From Nitrosomonas sp. (lineage in GTDB: Bacteria > Pseudomonadota > Gammaproteobacteria > Burkholderiales > Nitrosomonadaceae), in the NCBI GenBank assembly GCA_008015565.1, contig SSFV01000019.1, positions 1 to 38,859 on the forward strand: DNA of 38,859 bases. The letters run 5' to 3'. Every line of letters starts with the position of its first letter. The stretch's first letter is position 1. Positions 18,196 through 28,016 of this stretch are shown in pieces. A program made the position numbers and the translations under genes. Under the pieces are notes generated by a model that had not been told where the DNA came from, searched no databases, and worked only from the letters and a program-made list of their open reading frames with translations.

Positions 18196-19662
18196 TCAAA
18201 TTCCCAATTCACCCCAAATTTCATCCACTCGTTTCCGAACCGTATCATCCATCACAATTGGTACTCCCCATTCTCGAGTGGTCTCACCTGGGAATTTATT
18301 GGTAGCATCCAATCCCATTTTTCCGCCCAAACCAGAAACCGGACTGGCAAAATCAAGATAATCAATGGGTGTATTTTCAACAATCAAGGTATCTCGCGCT
18401 GGATCAACACGCGTAGTAATCGCCCAGATCACTTCTTTCCAATCGCGCACATTGATGTCGTCATCGGTGACGATAATGAACTTGGTGTACATAAATTGCC
18501 TCAAAAAACTCCAAATACCGAACATGACGCGTTTGCTATGGCCGGCATATTGCTTTTTCATACTCACCACCGCCATGCGGTACGAACATCCCTCCGGCGG
18601 CAAGTAAAAATCGGTAATTTCAGGAAATTGCTTTTGCAATAGCGGCACAAATACTTCATTCAAAGCTACACCAAGAATTGCCGGTTCATCCGGTGGTTTT
18701 CCGGTGTACGTGGAATGGTAGATCGGATTGCGGCGCATAGTAATGCGTTGTATGGTAAATACTGGAAACGTTTCCTGCTCGTTATAATAGCCGGTATGAT
18801 CGCCATATGGCCCTTCCAAGGCAGTTTCTCCAGGAAGAATTTCACCTTCCAGCACGATTTCGGCGCTTGCAGGCACGTGCAAATCATTGCCGATACATTT
18901 CACCACTTCAGTCTTTGCACCACGTAACAGTCCTGCAAACTGATATTCACTCAAGCTATCCGGAACTGGCGTAACTGCACCCAAAATAGTTGCGGGATCA
19001 GCGCCTAAAGCCACTGCCAACGGATAGGATTTACCAGGATTTGCCAGACTAAAATCACGAAAATCCAGCGCGCCCCCGCGATGCGCCAGCCAGCGCATAA
19101 TCACCTTATTGCGTGCAATGACCTGCTGACGGTAAATACCCAAATTTTGACGAGTTTTGTTAGGCCCGCGCGTTACGGTCAAACCCCAAGTTATCAGCGG
19201 TGCGGCATCCCCCGGCCAGCAAGTCTGAATGGGTATTCGGCTCAAATCGACTTCGTCGCCTTCCCATACAATTTCTTGGCACGGTGCACTGCTCAATTCT
19301 CTCGGTGCCATATTCATGACTTGTTTCAGTACTGGCAGCTTATCCCAGGCATCTTTTAATCCTTTGGGCGGATCAGGTTCTTTGAGATAGGCCAATAACT
19401 TACCAACTTCACGCAAAGCTTCGACTGCTTCCTGCCCCATACCTAGAGCAACACGTTTCGGTGTGCCGAACAAATTACCTAAAACCGGTATCGTATGCCC
19501 CTTGGGATGTTGAAACAACACTGCCGGGCCTTGCGCTTTCAGGATTCGGTCGCAAATCTCAGTCATTTCCAGTGCCGGATCAATTTCTGTATGAATTCGC
19601 TTGAGTTCACCCATTGTTTCCAATTGTGCGATGAAGTCGCGCAAATCCTTATAATGCATCAT
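18196..19662 (-). CDS. ubiD: 4-hydroxy-3-polyprenylbenzoate decarboxylase (UbiD)
   Basis: Decarboxylates the prenylated 4-hydroxybenzoate intermediate of ubiquinone synthesis, using a prenylated-FMN cofactor. The 488-aa length matches the family. Recognisable blocks are [64 protein letters not shown] and [20 protein letters not shown]. UbiX, which makes the cofactor, is not encoded in this window. ubiD begins 8 nt after the ubiA stop, so the order ubiC-ubiA-ubiD forms one transcription unit on the minus strand. Confidence 0.97.
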   Translation of the reverse strand: MMHYKDLRDFIAQLETMGELKRIHTEIDPALEMTEICDRILKAQGPAVLFQHPKGHTIPVLGNLFGTPKRVALGMGQEAVEALREVGKLLAYLKEPDPPKGLKDAWDKLPVLKQVMNMAPRELSSAPCQEIVWEGDEVDLSRIPIQTCWPGDAAPLITWGLTVTRGPNKTRQNLGIYRQQVIARNKVIMRWLAHRGGALDFRDFSLANPGKSYPLAVALGADPATILGAVTPVPDSLSEYQFAGLLRGAKTEVVKCIGNDLHVPASAEIVLEGEILPGETALEGPYGDHTGYYNEQETFPVFTIQRITMRRNPIYHSTYTGKPPDEPAILGVALNEVFVPLLQKQFPEITDFYLPPEGCSYRMAVVSMKKQYAGHSKRVMFGIWSFLRQFMYTKFIIVTDDDINVRDWKEVIWAITTRVDPARDTLIVENTPIDYLDFASPVSGLGGKMGLDATNKFPGETTREWGVPIVMDDTVRKRVDEIWGELGI

Positions 19663-19670
19663 TCATCCTT

Positions 19671-20540
19671 TTAATGCGGAAAAATTAAGAAATCTAATGC
19701 AATCCCTGTAAACACAGTCATTCCAACCCAGTTGTTATGCAGGAACGCTTTAAAGTAGAGCATGCGATCATGATGACGAATCAGAGTATATTGATAAATG
19801 ATCAATCCCGATGCAATCATTAGCCCTAAATAATAAACCAGGCTCATTTGTTGTAACAATCCAATTATCGACATAATTGCAATAAAGGAAATATGGCACA
19901 GCATCACCCCCAACACATCAAACCGTCCGAGCGTAATCGCCGATGTTTTAATTCCGATTCTCAAATCGTCCGGTTTATCGACCATTGCATACGCCGTATC
20001 GTATGCAACTACCCAAAACAGATTGGCAAGCATCAATAACCCTATAATTGGCGGCAAACTATTGGTTTGTGCAGCAAAAGCCATGGGTATTCCAAAACTG
20101 AATGCTATTCCAAGGTATGCTTGCGGCATGACAAAAAAACGCTTGGTAAATGGATACGTCCCAGCCAGAAATAGTGCAGGCACGGAAAGCAGAATAGTCA
20201 ATCGATTCAGTGGCAGAATCAGCAGAAATGCCATAAAACTCAATGCAGCGGATAAAATGATGGCTTCCAGCGTACTCACTCTACCCGTCGCCATTGGGCG
20301 ATTTTTGGTACGTTCGACATGCGGATCGATCTTGCGATCGGCAAAATCATTGATGACACAACCCGCCGAACGCATCAAGATAGTTCCCAAAACAAAAATG
20401 ATCAAAATCTGTTTATCAGGAAATCCTCCAGCAGCAAACCATAGTCCCCACAACATTGGCCATAGCAACAGCAAAATACCAATCGGTTTGTCAAGCCGCA
20501 TCAACTGCATATAGATTTTGATACGTTCTGTTATGATCAT
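19671..20540 (-). CDS. ubiA: 4-hydroxybenzoate octaprenyltransferase (UbiA)
   Basis: An inner-membrane prenyltransferase that attaches the polyprenyl tail to 4-hydroxybenzoate. Two aspartate-rich motifs that bind Mg-diphosphate are intact: NDFADRKID (N64, D65, D68, D72) and YDTAYAMVDKPDDLRIGIKT (D181, D188, D191, D192). About eight to nine membrane helices fill the 289 residues. The first 4 nt overlap the end of ubiC (ATGA type), indicating translational coupling. Confidence 0.97.
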   Translation of the reverse strand: MIITERIKIYMQLMRLDKPIGILLLLWPMLWGLWFAAGGFPDKQILIIFVLGTILMRSAGCVINDFADRKIDPHVERTKNRPMATGRVSTLEAIILSAALSFMAFLLILPLNRLTILLSVPALFLAGTYPFTKRFFVMPQAYLGIAFSFGIPMAFAAQTNSLPPIIGLLMLANLFWVVAYDTAYAMVDKPDDLRIGIKTSAITLGRFDVLGVMLCHISFIAIMSIIGLLQQMSLVYYLGLMIASGLIIYQYTLIRHHDRMLYFKAFLHNNWVGMTVFTGIALDFLIFPH

Positions 20541-21079
20541 AAGGGTAAATCAAGGAGAGTTGGTAAGAATACTTCGGTAACCAGGATAGATTGGCCGTGC
20601 AAATTAAATAATGAGCGGCGCGCCCACAAATAGGCCGGCTTTTGTGGCAATTTGGCGCACGCACGGCCATATAGGAGATGTGAAGGCTTGATTCGTTTAT
20701 ATTCCAGAGGCGTACGCGTAATTCTCGGATTACTGAATAAAACCGTCCCTAACGATTTATTGCCCAGTTTACTTAAACCTCGCCACGAACCGCACAGATC
20801 CTTGCGAGCTATAACAGAATGGGCAAATATCACCGGCACACTGTTGCAATATAGATATACTTCTCGCACCATTGCCAGCTCATTGGATCGTAATCCCATC
20901 ACATTTAATTCATCGCCATAAATTCTTTGCAGGGATTGAACAACCGGTTTCACATAAAAATTGGAACAACGGCTTTGAATACGTCGCGTCAATGATCCTC
21001 GATCTTGTAGCCAATTGCGTTGATGATAAGAAAGAGATATCAGCGTAGAATACCATCCTTGCGAACAGATCTTATTCAT
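20537..21079 (-). CDS. ubiC: Chorismate pyruvate-lyase (UbiC)
   Basis: Converts chorismate to 4-hydroxybenzoate and pyruvate, the first committed step of ubiquinone synthesis. It is 180 aa, close to the family length. Key positions are visible: WLQDRGSLT (~23-31), R72 in MVREVYLY, the K-SLGTVLF segment with G111, and E169 in VTEVFLP. The family is divergent, so assignment also rests on position upstream of ubiA and ubiD. It is divergent from the first galactose-oxidase-like gene. Confidence 0.9.
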   Translation of the reverse strand: MNKICSQGWYSTLISLSYHQRNWLQDRGSLTRRIQSRCSNFYVKPVVQSLQRIYGDELNVMGLRSNELAMVREVYLYCNSVPVIFAHSVIARKDLCGSWRGLSKLGNKSLGTVLFSNPRITRTPLEYKRIKPSHLLYGRACAKLPQKPAYLWARRSLFNLHGQSILVTEVFLPTLLDLPL

Positions 21080-21613
21080 CTCAAATCAGCAAGGTGATAC
21101 AGATAACTGTTGCATAGAGGCAATTTGCATATTGGAATCGGACCAGAACTTATTGGCAGTCGTTGCCAGCGGGATTATACAACAGACTTATAGCGGGTAA
21201 TGATATTAAACGGGAAGTTTATCGGAGTCAGGAGAGTGAAGCGGGCAAAGCAAAAAATGCGATGCTTAGCTGCTACCCTTTGTTTAGTTTAAATATCCTA
21301 TTTTGCAACAAAAAATATAGGATAATTTACTTAAAAATAAAGTATGTTTGACCCAAGACAAAATGTGATTCCCCTCATATAGTAAAATTAAAATTAAAAG
21401 TGATATTTTTCACTGATTTGAAATGTAATATAGTGTTTTATTTATATGGACAAGAAAAATAAAATTGCTAAAGTTCATAGAAATAAATTAATTTTTTAGT
21501 TAGCGGCGCATAGGACGATTTATCAAGCAAATTTCAGTGGAGCGATGGTTTGGATAAAACAAAGAATTCATCGTTCGCACAATTGTTATTTTCAATATTA
21601 GGAGTAGGTGATA
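21080..21613. other. Divergent intergenic region between ubiC and first oxidase gene
   Basis: No supported gene; the short frame at 21163-21351 has no ribosome binding site and no recognisable protein character. It is AT-rich, especially from 21290. One 8-bp hairpin is present (TATCCTAT 21294-21301 with ATAGGATA 21317-21324). Promoters for both neighbours must lie here, but no strong consensus stands out. Confidence 0.5.
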
Positions 21614-23188
21614 ATGTTTAAATACTTTCTTCCTTTACAGGAAGCCGAAAAATTCAAACTCAAATATTTAATAGTAGCTACTTTGGTTTTTTTCTTATCT
21701 GTTTATGCAGGCGCTATTACTTCCGTAAATGCTGCAGGCCCCGAAGCTCATATCAAAGGAGAGTTTGGTCCTTTGCATAACTGGCCGATTATACCACTCG
21801 CAGTGGTTCTTATGCCGGATGGACGGGTTCTTGCCTATGGAACAAACATTGCCGGTGTACAAGGCGCGAAGCTTTATTATACGATTTGGAATCCTACCCT
21901 TGGCACGGGAAGCGATGCCTTTGAAACCTTGCCCAATACCACGAACACGGATATTTTTTGTGCAGGTCAAGCATTGATTCCATCTACCGGTCAAGCATTA
22001 ATTCTGGGTGGAGATGCAATAGTTAACACCAAGCGTAATTATGCAAATAGTGATGTCAATATTTTTGATCCGGCGACTGATACCCTTATGCGCCACAGCC
22101 AGAGCATGGTATACAAACGCTGGTATGCAACTGCAGTGACCATGCCAAATGGTGAGCATGTTGTGTTAGGTGGACGAGACAGCGCGTTTTTTGCCGGCAC
22201 CTCAACTATTCCTGCCACTGAGGCAACCTATTCACCAATACCCGAAGTGCGATCAGTCGATGGCAATTGGCGTTCCTTAACTACAGCTTCCAGTGATGCC
22301 GCTTATGGCGCATTGGGTGGAGGTGGATGGTTTTATCCGCGCGGATGGGTCAATCCGCAAGGACAAGTATATATCCTCGGTCATAACGGATTCATGTACA
22401 AGCTTGATATTAGTGGTACGGGTACACTGACACGGTATAAGACAAAAACCCTAAATGGACGCACTAATATGCCAAGTGTCATGTATGCACCGGGAAAAAT
22501 TTTGTCCATTCGCCAAAATCGTGCCGCTGTCAGCGTGGATATCAATGGTGCCGGTGAACCGGTTGTAACATCTGCCGGTAGTCTTGCCTTTGATCATCAA
22601 TTTGGAAGTGCTACGGTATTGGCAGATGGCAAAGTATGGGTAAGTGGCGGCTCATCGACTGGTAATACGCTAACAGGTGTAATTTTGCAATCCGAATTGT
22701 GGAATCCAGCTACTAACGTATGGTCCCCAGCAGCCAGTGCGGTCGCGGCCCGTTTATATCATTCGGCTTCGCTGTTACTGCCGGATGCAACGGTATTTAC
22801 CGGGGGCGGTGGCGCACCGGGCCCTGTCAAACAACTCAACGGCGAAATTTATTATCCGCCTTATTTGTTTAAAACTGATGGAAGTGGTGAATTTGCAGTA
22901 CGACCCGAAATTATTGATGCACCGGCTACTATGATTAGCTGGGATCAAGAATTCTCAATCGAAGCCAACACCAGCATTGCAAGAGTTACGCTCGTTAGAG
23001 CCGGTGCAGCTACACACACTTTTGATCACGAAGCGCGCTTTTTTGATTTAACCATTCCACAAACAGGAAACATAGTAACAGTTAGAACTCCAGTAAATGC
23101 CAATATCGCGCCTCCGGGCTTCTATCTGCTTTTTGTCTGGGATGCATTAGGTGTGCCTTCGATTGCTAGAATAATGCATATTGGTTAA
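21614..23188 (+). CDS. Exported galactose-oxidase-like copper radical oxidase, copy 1
   Basis: A 524-aa secreted kelch-propeller protein with a C-terminal early-set (DUF1929) domain. A signal peptide lies at ~17-41 (LKYLIVATLVFFLSVYAGAI, cleavage near VNAAG). Active-site residues matching galactose oxidase are all present: C116 in DIFCAGQ and Y171 in KRWYATAV (the Cys-Tyr crosslink pair), Y382-H383 in ARLYHSASLLLPD, and H468 in ATHTFDHEARF. It should be a self-maturing mononuclear copper enzyme oxidising a primary alcohol or aldehyde to give H2O2. The substrate is unknown. ATG 21614 is preferred over GTG 21608 because AGGAG at 21600-21604 is correctly spaced and copy 2 begins with the same MFKY. 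A paralogue follows 0.7 kb downstream. Confidence 0.88.
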   Translation: MFKYFLPLQEAEKFKLKYLIVATLVFFLSVYAGAITSVNAAGPEAHIKGEFGPLHNWPIIPLAVVLMPDGRVLAYGTNIAGVQGAKLYYTIWNPTLGTGSDAFETLPNTTNTDIFCAGQALIPSTGQALILGGDAIVNTKRNYANSDVNIFDPATDTLMRHSQSMVYKRWYATAVTMPNGEHVVLGGRDSAFFAGTSTIPATEATYSPIPEVRSVDGNWRSLTTASSDAAYGALGGGGWFYPRGWVNPQGQVYILGHNGFMYKLDISGTGTLTRYKTKTLNGRTNMPSVMYAPGKILSIRQNRAAVSVDINGAGEPVVTSAGSLAFDHQFGSATVLADGKVWVSGGSSTGNTLTGVILQSELWNPATNVWSPAASAVAARLYHSASLLLPDATVFTGGGGAPGPVKQLNGEIYYPPYLFKTDGSGEFAVRPEIIDAPATMISWDQEFSIEANTSIARVTLVRAGAATHTFDHEARFFDLTIPQTGNIVTVRTPVNANIAPPGFYLLFVWDALGVPSIARIMHIG

Positions 23189-23924
23189 AGATTTGGCATC
23201 ACTTTAAACCTTATGATAATTCGCTATAAGTAAAATAAATGTTAGTGCCCCATAATCTATTCAGAATGGGGCACGAGCAAAAAATGGTGGCGCATCAACT
23301 GCCTTGATATGTAAGGAATCATTTTTTACTGAGAACTGCCGCGACAAAATCTAGATAAACAGAATTTAAAATTAATCGTGTTGCAAATCATCAGCCAGTA
23401 TAAGTCAACTCCAAAATAAGTACCTCAAAACGCCATATCGTAAGATTAGGGTTTTTATCAATAAGGAATTCCCCTAAGTATTTGCACGAATATTATCACC
23501 CGCTATTCCCTAGTATTATTAAAACAGAATCCCCCCATTATGTGAGAGATTTTGAATACCAATTGAGCGCAAGATCCAGAAAATGGATGAGTGTTCAAAT
23601 TATTTGATGGAAGATTTTTTCATTATTGGATACTGTTATGGAATAGGTGCTTTTTTGCTGCATAAATCGAAAATGCCGATACTCTAAGAAAGTAAAACTA
23701 TCATCTGATCCCACCAGAAACACTACTGCTCAAAACAGAACCTATAGAACGCCATGCAGAGCCCTTGAAACTCCCAGGCATTTTACCGGGGCGATTTTAA
23801 TTTTTTTTCTTGTAATTATGTCTTTTATTATCATGATATTACAAGAGATATTTCAGGTTTTTATCTTTAGGCTTTTATATTCCCCGTAGCTTGCGGCGGG
23901 AATACTTTATTTAGGAGAAAAATG
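23189..23924. other. Intergenic region between the two oxidase genes
   Basis: 736 bp without a supported gene. The frame at 23647-23889 has a poor start context and low-complexity hydrophobic content and is not credited. Contents: a 9-bp hairpin (GTGCCCCAT 23245-23253 with ATGGGGCAC 23266-23274) that may end the first transcript, a 9-bp dyad TCTTGTAAT/ATTACAAGA (23808-23846), and a GC-rich imperfect hairpin at about 23879-23903 just before the second gene. Confidence 0.5.
23245..23274. terminator. Hairpin after first oxidase gene
   Basis: A perfect 9-bp stem, GTGCCCCAT/ATGGGGCAC, with a 12-nt loop, 57 bp after the stop at 23188. There is no T-run after it, so it is only a weak terminator candidate; it may instead protect the mRNA 3' end. 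Confidence 0.4.
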
Positions 23925-25493
23925 ATGTTTAAGTACCGCCTTCCATTTCTGGAAGTACTAAAATTCAAATACTTGATAACAATTACTTTAGCTTTATTTT
24001 TATCAACTTACGAAAAATCCATTATTTCCGCCAGTGCGGCAGTTCCGGAAGCACACATCAAAGGAAAATTTGGTCCTATGCACAACTGGCCAATTATTCC
24101 AATTGCGGTTGTTCTCATGCCGGATGGGCGGGTGTTTGCTTATGGAACAAATATAACGGGCGTGCAAGGCGGAAAAATATATTATACGGTTTGGAATCCG
24201 ACGTTAGGCACCAGCAGCAATGCCTTCGAAACCTTACTCAATACCACAAATACGGATATTTTTTGTGCTGGCCAAGCATTGATCCCGTCTACCGGTCAAG
24301 CATTAATTCTGGGCGGGGATGCATCAGTTAACACCAAACGCAATTATGCAAATAGCGATGTCAATATATTTGATCCGGCGACTGACACCCTTATGCGTCA
24401 AAGCCAGAACATGGCATACAAGCGCTGGTATGCAACAGCCGTAACCATGCCAAATGGTGAGCATGTTGCATTAGGCGGACGAAACAGCATGTTTTTTGCA
24501 GGAAATTCAACTATTCCCGCAACCGAAGCAACCTATTCACCGATACCCGAAGTGCGATCAATCGATGGCAATTGGCGCTCCCTGGATGCTGCGTCAAGCG
24601 AGGCTGCCTATGGATCATTGGGTGGAAATGCATGGTTTTATCCGCGAGGGTGGGTAAATCCGCATGGTCAAATATTTATCCTCGGACACAATGGACCGAT
24701 GTATAAGCTCGATATTACGGGTGCTGGAAAGCTCACGCGATATAAAAAGGGAATCCCTAATGGCCGCAATAACTTGCCTAGTGTCATGTATGCACCGGGC
24801 AAAATTTTATCGATTCGCCGGAATCGCATTGCCGTCTCTGTCGACATCAATGGCACCGGTGAACCTGTAGCATCATCTGCCGGTAATCCCGGTTATGACC
24901 ATCAATTTGGAAGTGCTACCGTATTGGCCGATGGACGCGTATGGGTGAATGGCGGCTCATCAACTGGTAATACTTTGGCAGGTGTAATTCTGCAATCCGA
25001 ATTGTGGGATCCGGTCACTAACGTGTGGGCTCCAGCAGCAAATGCTGCCGCAGCTAGATTATATCACTCCGTTTCACTGCTATTGCCGGACGGAAGTGTT
25101 TTTACTGGCGGTGGCGGTGCACCGGGTCCTGTCAAGCAGCTAAACGGTGAAATTTATTATCCGCCTTATTTGTTCAAGGCTAATGGCAGTGGCGAGTTTG
25201 CATGGCGGCCTAGAATTATTGATGCACCTTCTACAATGATCAGCTGGGACCAAGAATTTTCGATTGAAGCAAACGCTCCCATTGATAGAGTTACACTTGT
25301 ACGTATAGGTGCAGCCACACACACCTTCGATCATGAGACGCGTTTTTTTGAATTAAGTGTCCCGCAAAGAGGCCAAATCGTTACTGTTAGAACGCCAGCA
25401 AACGCAAATATTGCTCCTCCAGGTTACTATATGCTTTTTATTTGGAATCGTGCAAAGGTTCCTTCGATTGCAAGAATCCTGCATATTGGTTAA
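23925..25493 (+). CDS. Exported galactose-oxidase-like copper radical oxidase, copy 2
   Basis: A 522-aa paralogue of the preceding oxidase, about four-fifths identical by eye and without gaps larger than a few residues. The same architecture is kept: a signal peptide (hydrophobic LITITLALFLSTYEKSII, cleavage near SASAA), a kelch propeller and a C-terminal early-set domain. The catalytic set is conserved: Cys in DIFCAGQ, Tyr in KRWYATAV, the Tyr-His pair in ARLYHSVSLLLPD and His in ATHTFDHETRF. AGGAG at 23913-23917 favours ATG 23925 (7-nt spacing) over ATG 23922. Differences cluster at the signal peptide and scattered surface positions, suggesting an older duplication held under selection. It is convergent with rng. 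Confidence 0.88.
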   Translation: MFKYRLPFLEVLKFKYLITITLALFLSTYEKSIISASAAVPEAHIKGKFGPMHNWPIIPIAVVLMPDGRVFAYGTNITGVQGGKIYYTVWNPTLGTSSNAFETLLNTTNTDIFCAGQALIPSTGQALILGGDASVNTKRNYANSDVNIFDPATDTLMRQSQNMAYKRWYATAVTMPNGEHVALGGRNSMFFAGNSTIPATEATYSPIPEVRSIDGNWRSLDAASSEAAYGSLGGNAWFYPRGWVNPHGQIFILGHNGPMYKLDITGAGKLTRYKKGIPNGRNNLPSVMYAPGKILSIRRNRIAVSVDINGTGEPVASSAGNPGYDHQFGSATVLADGRVWVNGGSSTGNTLAGVILQSELWDPVTNVWAPAANAAAARLYHSVSLLLPDGSVFTGGGGAPGPVKQLNGEIYYPPYLFKANGSGEFAWRPRIIDAPSTMISWDQEFSIEANAPIDRVTLVRIGAATHTFDHETRFFELSVPQRGQIVTVRTPANANIAPPGYYMLFIWNRAKVPSIARILHIG

Positions 25494-25685
25494 AGACTAT
25501 GTATCACGTTAAATTTTAAAGTACGCTGCATAATTGTATTTTTAAGTTTTTCGATTATTAACAGTTCTACAAATCAGATAGTTACAATTTTAGCGCAACC
25601 GAGATAATCAGTTATACATAGGCCTTACTAATATCATTCTTATCAGTAACATCCCTCACAGTGTTTAGTAATTTGTTCGGAAAAG

Positions 25686-25746
25686 AGTACTGAGAACCGG
25701 CTGATTGGATTTTTTTCCCTGAGCTTATCGCAGTACTCTCAGTACT
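25686..25746 (-). terminator. Possible terminator downstream of rng
   Basis: A 10-bp stem (AGTACTGAGA and TCTCAGTACT) closes a 41-nt loop. On the minus strand the second arm is followed by CTTTTCC. The large loop and alternative pairings among three AGTACT copies make this uncertain. Confidence 0.3.
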
Positions 25747-25770
25747 TACCTGAGATCATGATAATTCTTA

Positions 25771-27225
25771 TTACATTATGATCACATCGTATTGTTCTTG
25801 TGTGTATGATTCTTCAACCTGCAAACTAATTGGTTTTGCAATAAAATCCCCCAGTTGAGCCAGGCTTTGGGATTCCTCATCAAGAAACAAATCAATTACT
25901 TGCTGTGATGCAAGTATGCGAAACTCATTCGCTTCGAACTGCCTGGATTCTCTTAGTAGTTCGCGCAAAATATCGTAGCAAACGGTTTGTGCAGTTCTGA
26001 TTTCTCCGCGTCCTTGACATGTGGGACAGGATTCACACATTACATGGGCAAGACTTTCTCTGGTTCGCTTGCGCGTCATTTCGACTAATCCGAGAGTACT
26101 GAATCCGCTAATTGTTATGCGCGTGCGATCCTGTTGCAACGCTTTGTTAAATTCAGTCAGAACAGCATTTTTATGCTCGTCGGAATCCATATCGATGAAA
26201 TCGATAATGATTATCCCGCCTAAGTTACGTAAACGTAATTGCCGTGCAATAACCTGAGCTGCCTCCAGATTTGTTTTGAATATTGTGTCAGCAAAATTAC
26301 GTACACCGATATATGCGCCGGTGTTCACATCCATTGTCGTAAGCGCTTCGGTTTGATCAATAATTACATAACCACCTGATTTCAAATTCACGCGCTTAGC
26401 CAATGACTTTTCAATTTCATCTTCAACGCCATATAAATCGAATAATGGGCGGCCGCCTGAATACAGCACAAGGCGTTCCGCAATATTAGTCATATAATTT
26501 TGCGCAAACTTGATAAGCCGTTGATAATTTTCGCGTGAGTCAACTAATATCCGTGTAGTATCCGGATTTACGAAATCCCGTAATACGCGATGGCTGAGGT
26601 CCAAATCCTGGTAAAGCAGCACCGGTGCAGCAGTAGTTACAGATCTTTGTTGAATGTCATGCCATAACTTATGCAAATATTCGAGATCAGCGCGTAAATC
26701 ACTTTCATCAGCTGTTTCAGCCATAGTTCGGATAATGTATCCGCCCTTCTCTTCCATCGGTAAGATTTGTTGCAGCTTCTCACGCAATAACTCACGTTCG
26801 AGATCATCTTCGATGCGCTGAGAAATGCCGATATGAGACTCTTGCGGCAAATAAACCAATAGCCGGCCTGCAAGACTGATTTGCGTTGCTAATCGCGCTC
26901 CTTTAGTTCCAATTGCATCTTTAATAACTTGAACTAAAATGCTATTACCTTCATATAAAAGCTTCTCTATCGGTCTATTATGTTCATTAATCTGATTTGA
27001 ATTCCAAATATCTGCGACGTGCAGAAAAGCAGCGCGATCCAAGCCGATATCTATAAAAGCCGATTGCATACCCGGCAATACTCTGCTGACACGCCCGTTG
27101 TATATATTCCCAACGATTCCGCGGTCACTCACTCGTTCGATATGAAGTTCTTGGGTGATGCCCTGTTCTAAAATTGCAACGCGCGTTTCTTGCGGCGTAA
27201 TGTTTACAAGAATCTCATTATTCAT
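25771..27225 (-). CDS. rng: Ribonuclease G
   Basis: A 484-aa endoribonuclease of the RNase E/G family, which matures 16S rRNA 5' ends and decays some mRNAs. The S1 domain lies at ~38-125, the DNase I-like catalytic core carries metal-binding D299 in TTMDVNTG and D342 in IIIIDFIDMD, and the zinc-link CPTC is at 400-403. It has no long RNase E-type C-terminal scaffold, which identifies RNase G. It is the last gene of the nadD-rsfS-rlmH-maf-rng run; maf immediately upstream is a common partner. Confidence 0.95.
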   Translation of the reverse strand: MNNEILVNITPQETRVAILEQGITQELHIERVSDRGIVGNIYNGRVSRVLPGMQSAFIDIGLDRAAFLHVADIWNSNQINEHNRPIEKLLYEGNSILVQVIKDAIGTKGARLATQISLAGRLLVYLPQESHIGISQRIEDDLERELLREKLQQILPMEEKGGYIIRTMAETADESDLRADLEYLHKLWHDIQQRSVTTAAPVLLYQDLDLSHRVLRDFVNPDTTRILVDSRENYQRLIKFAQNYMTNIAERLVLYSGGRPLFDLYGVEDEIEKSLAKRVNLKSGGYVIIDQTEALTTMDVNTGAYIGVRNFADTIFKTNLEAAQVIARQLRLRNLGGIIIIDFIDMDSDEHKNAVLTEFNKALQQDRTRITISGFSTLGLVEMTRKRTRESLAHVMCESCPTCQGRGEIRTAQTVCYDILRELLRESRQFEANEFRILASQQVIDLFLDEESQSLAQLGDFIAKPISLQVEESYTQEQYDVIIM

Positions 27226-27298
27226 GATATCGATACAAATTTAACTGTGAATCGAACGAGGGGTTTATTGGAATATTCATTACTAATAATCAAACTTA

Positions 27299-27922
27299 TC
27301 AGGGAAACAGCACTATCCCCGCTTCTTCCAGTAATTGCGCAGTTTCATATAGTGGCAATCCCATTATTCCGCTATAACTACCAGAGATTTTTACTATAAA
27401 AGCTGCAGCCATGCCTTGAATAGCATACGCACCAGCTTTATCCAGACAATTATTCTGCGCAACATACTTGCGGATTTCCCGATCGCTGATTTCTCTGAAT
27501 TGTACTGTTGATGTCGATAATCTCACTTGTATCTTATCTTTGATTCCTACACCAATTGCCGTTAAAACTTGATGCGATCTACCGGATAAAGTTTTTAGCA
27601 TTTCTTCGGCTTGCGCAATATCTTTGGGTTTACCTAAAATGCAACCATCGAGCGTAACAATCGTATCGGCAACCAATAACGGAAGAGGCTGAAATTTTCG
27701 CTGAAGTATACGCTTCCAGCCTTCATTTGCTTTGAATTGGACAATGCGGTAAATGTAATCCGTTGGCGTTTCATCAACCAGTGGTTGCTCATCAATATCA
27801 ACTGGCCGCCCCAGTGTTTCGCGCATTAATAAAAGATTAAATTTCACACCGATCTGTCTCAATAACTCTCGCCTTCTGGGGCTTCTCGATGCAAGATAAA
27901 TTTGATTCTCAGCAAACATCAT
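27299..27922 (-). CDS. maf: Maf-like nucleoside triphosphate pyrophosphatase
   Basis: A 207-aa Maf/Ham1-related enzyme that hydrolyses non-canonical or excess nucleoside triphosphates. The N-terminal signature YLASRSPRRRELLRQIG contains the SxxR phosphate-binding block. VADTIVTLDGCILGKP supplies the catalytic aspartate region and SGRSHQVLTAIGV the second motif. The C-terminal YSGIMGLPLYE block is complete. The subtype (dTTP/UTP versus m7GTP or CTP) cannot be fixed by eye. It sits 73 nt upstream of rng. Confidence 0.92.
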   Translation of the reverse strand: MMFAENQIYLASRSPRRRELLRQIGVKFNLLLMRETLGRPVDIDEQPLVDETPTDYIYRIVQFKANEGWKRILQRKFQPLPLLVADTIVTLDGCILGKPKDIAQAEEMLKTLSGRSHQVLTAIGVGIKDKIQVRLSTSTVQFREISDREIRKYVAQNNCLDKAGAYAIQGMAAAFIVKISGSYSGIMGLPLYETAQLLEEAGIVLFP

Positions 27923-28016
27923 GGAAAAAACAATCGCTTAAAATTGGAAACATTTACTTTGGGAATATTATCTCATGCAGATAATGTTAAAAAAACAGCG
28001 AACGCAACAAATTAAC

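Noticed and set aside
18178-18642. 154-aa plus-strand frame opposite ubiD
   Set aside because: Antisense shadow of a well-conserved gene.
21163-21351. 62-aa frame between ubiC and the first oxidase
   Set aside because: No ribosome binding site, no recognisable domain, and AT-rich low-complexity C-terminus.
23647-23889. 80-aa frame with a hydrophobic C-terminal half, between the oxidases
   Set aside because: The hydrophobic part comes from T-rich intergenic DNA; there is no good ribosome binding site and the frame covers a dyad element.
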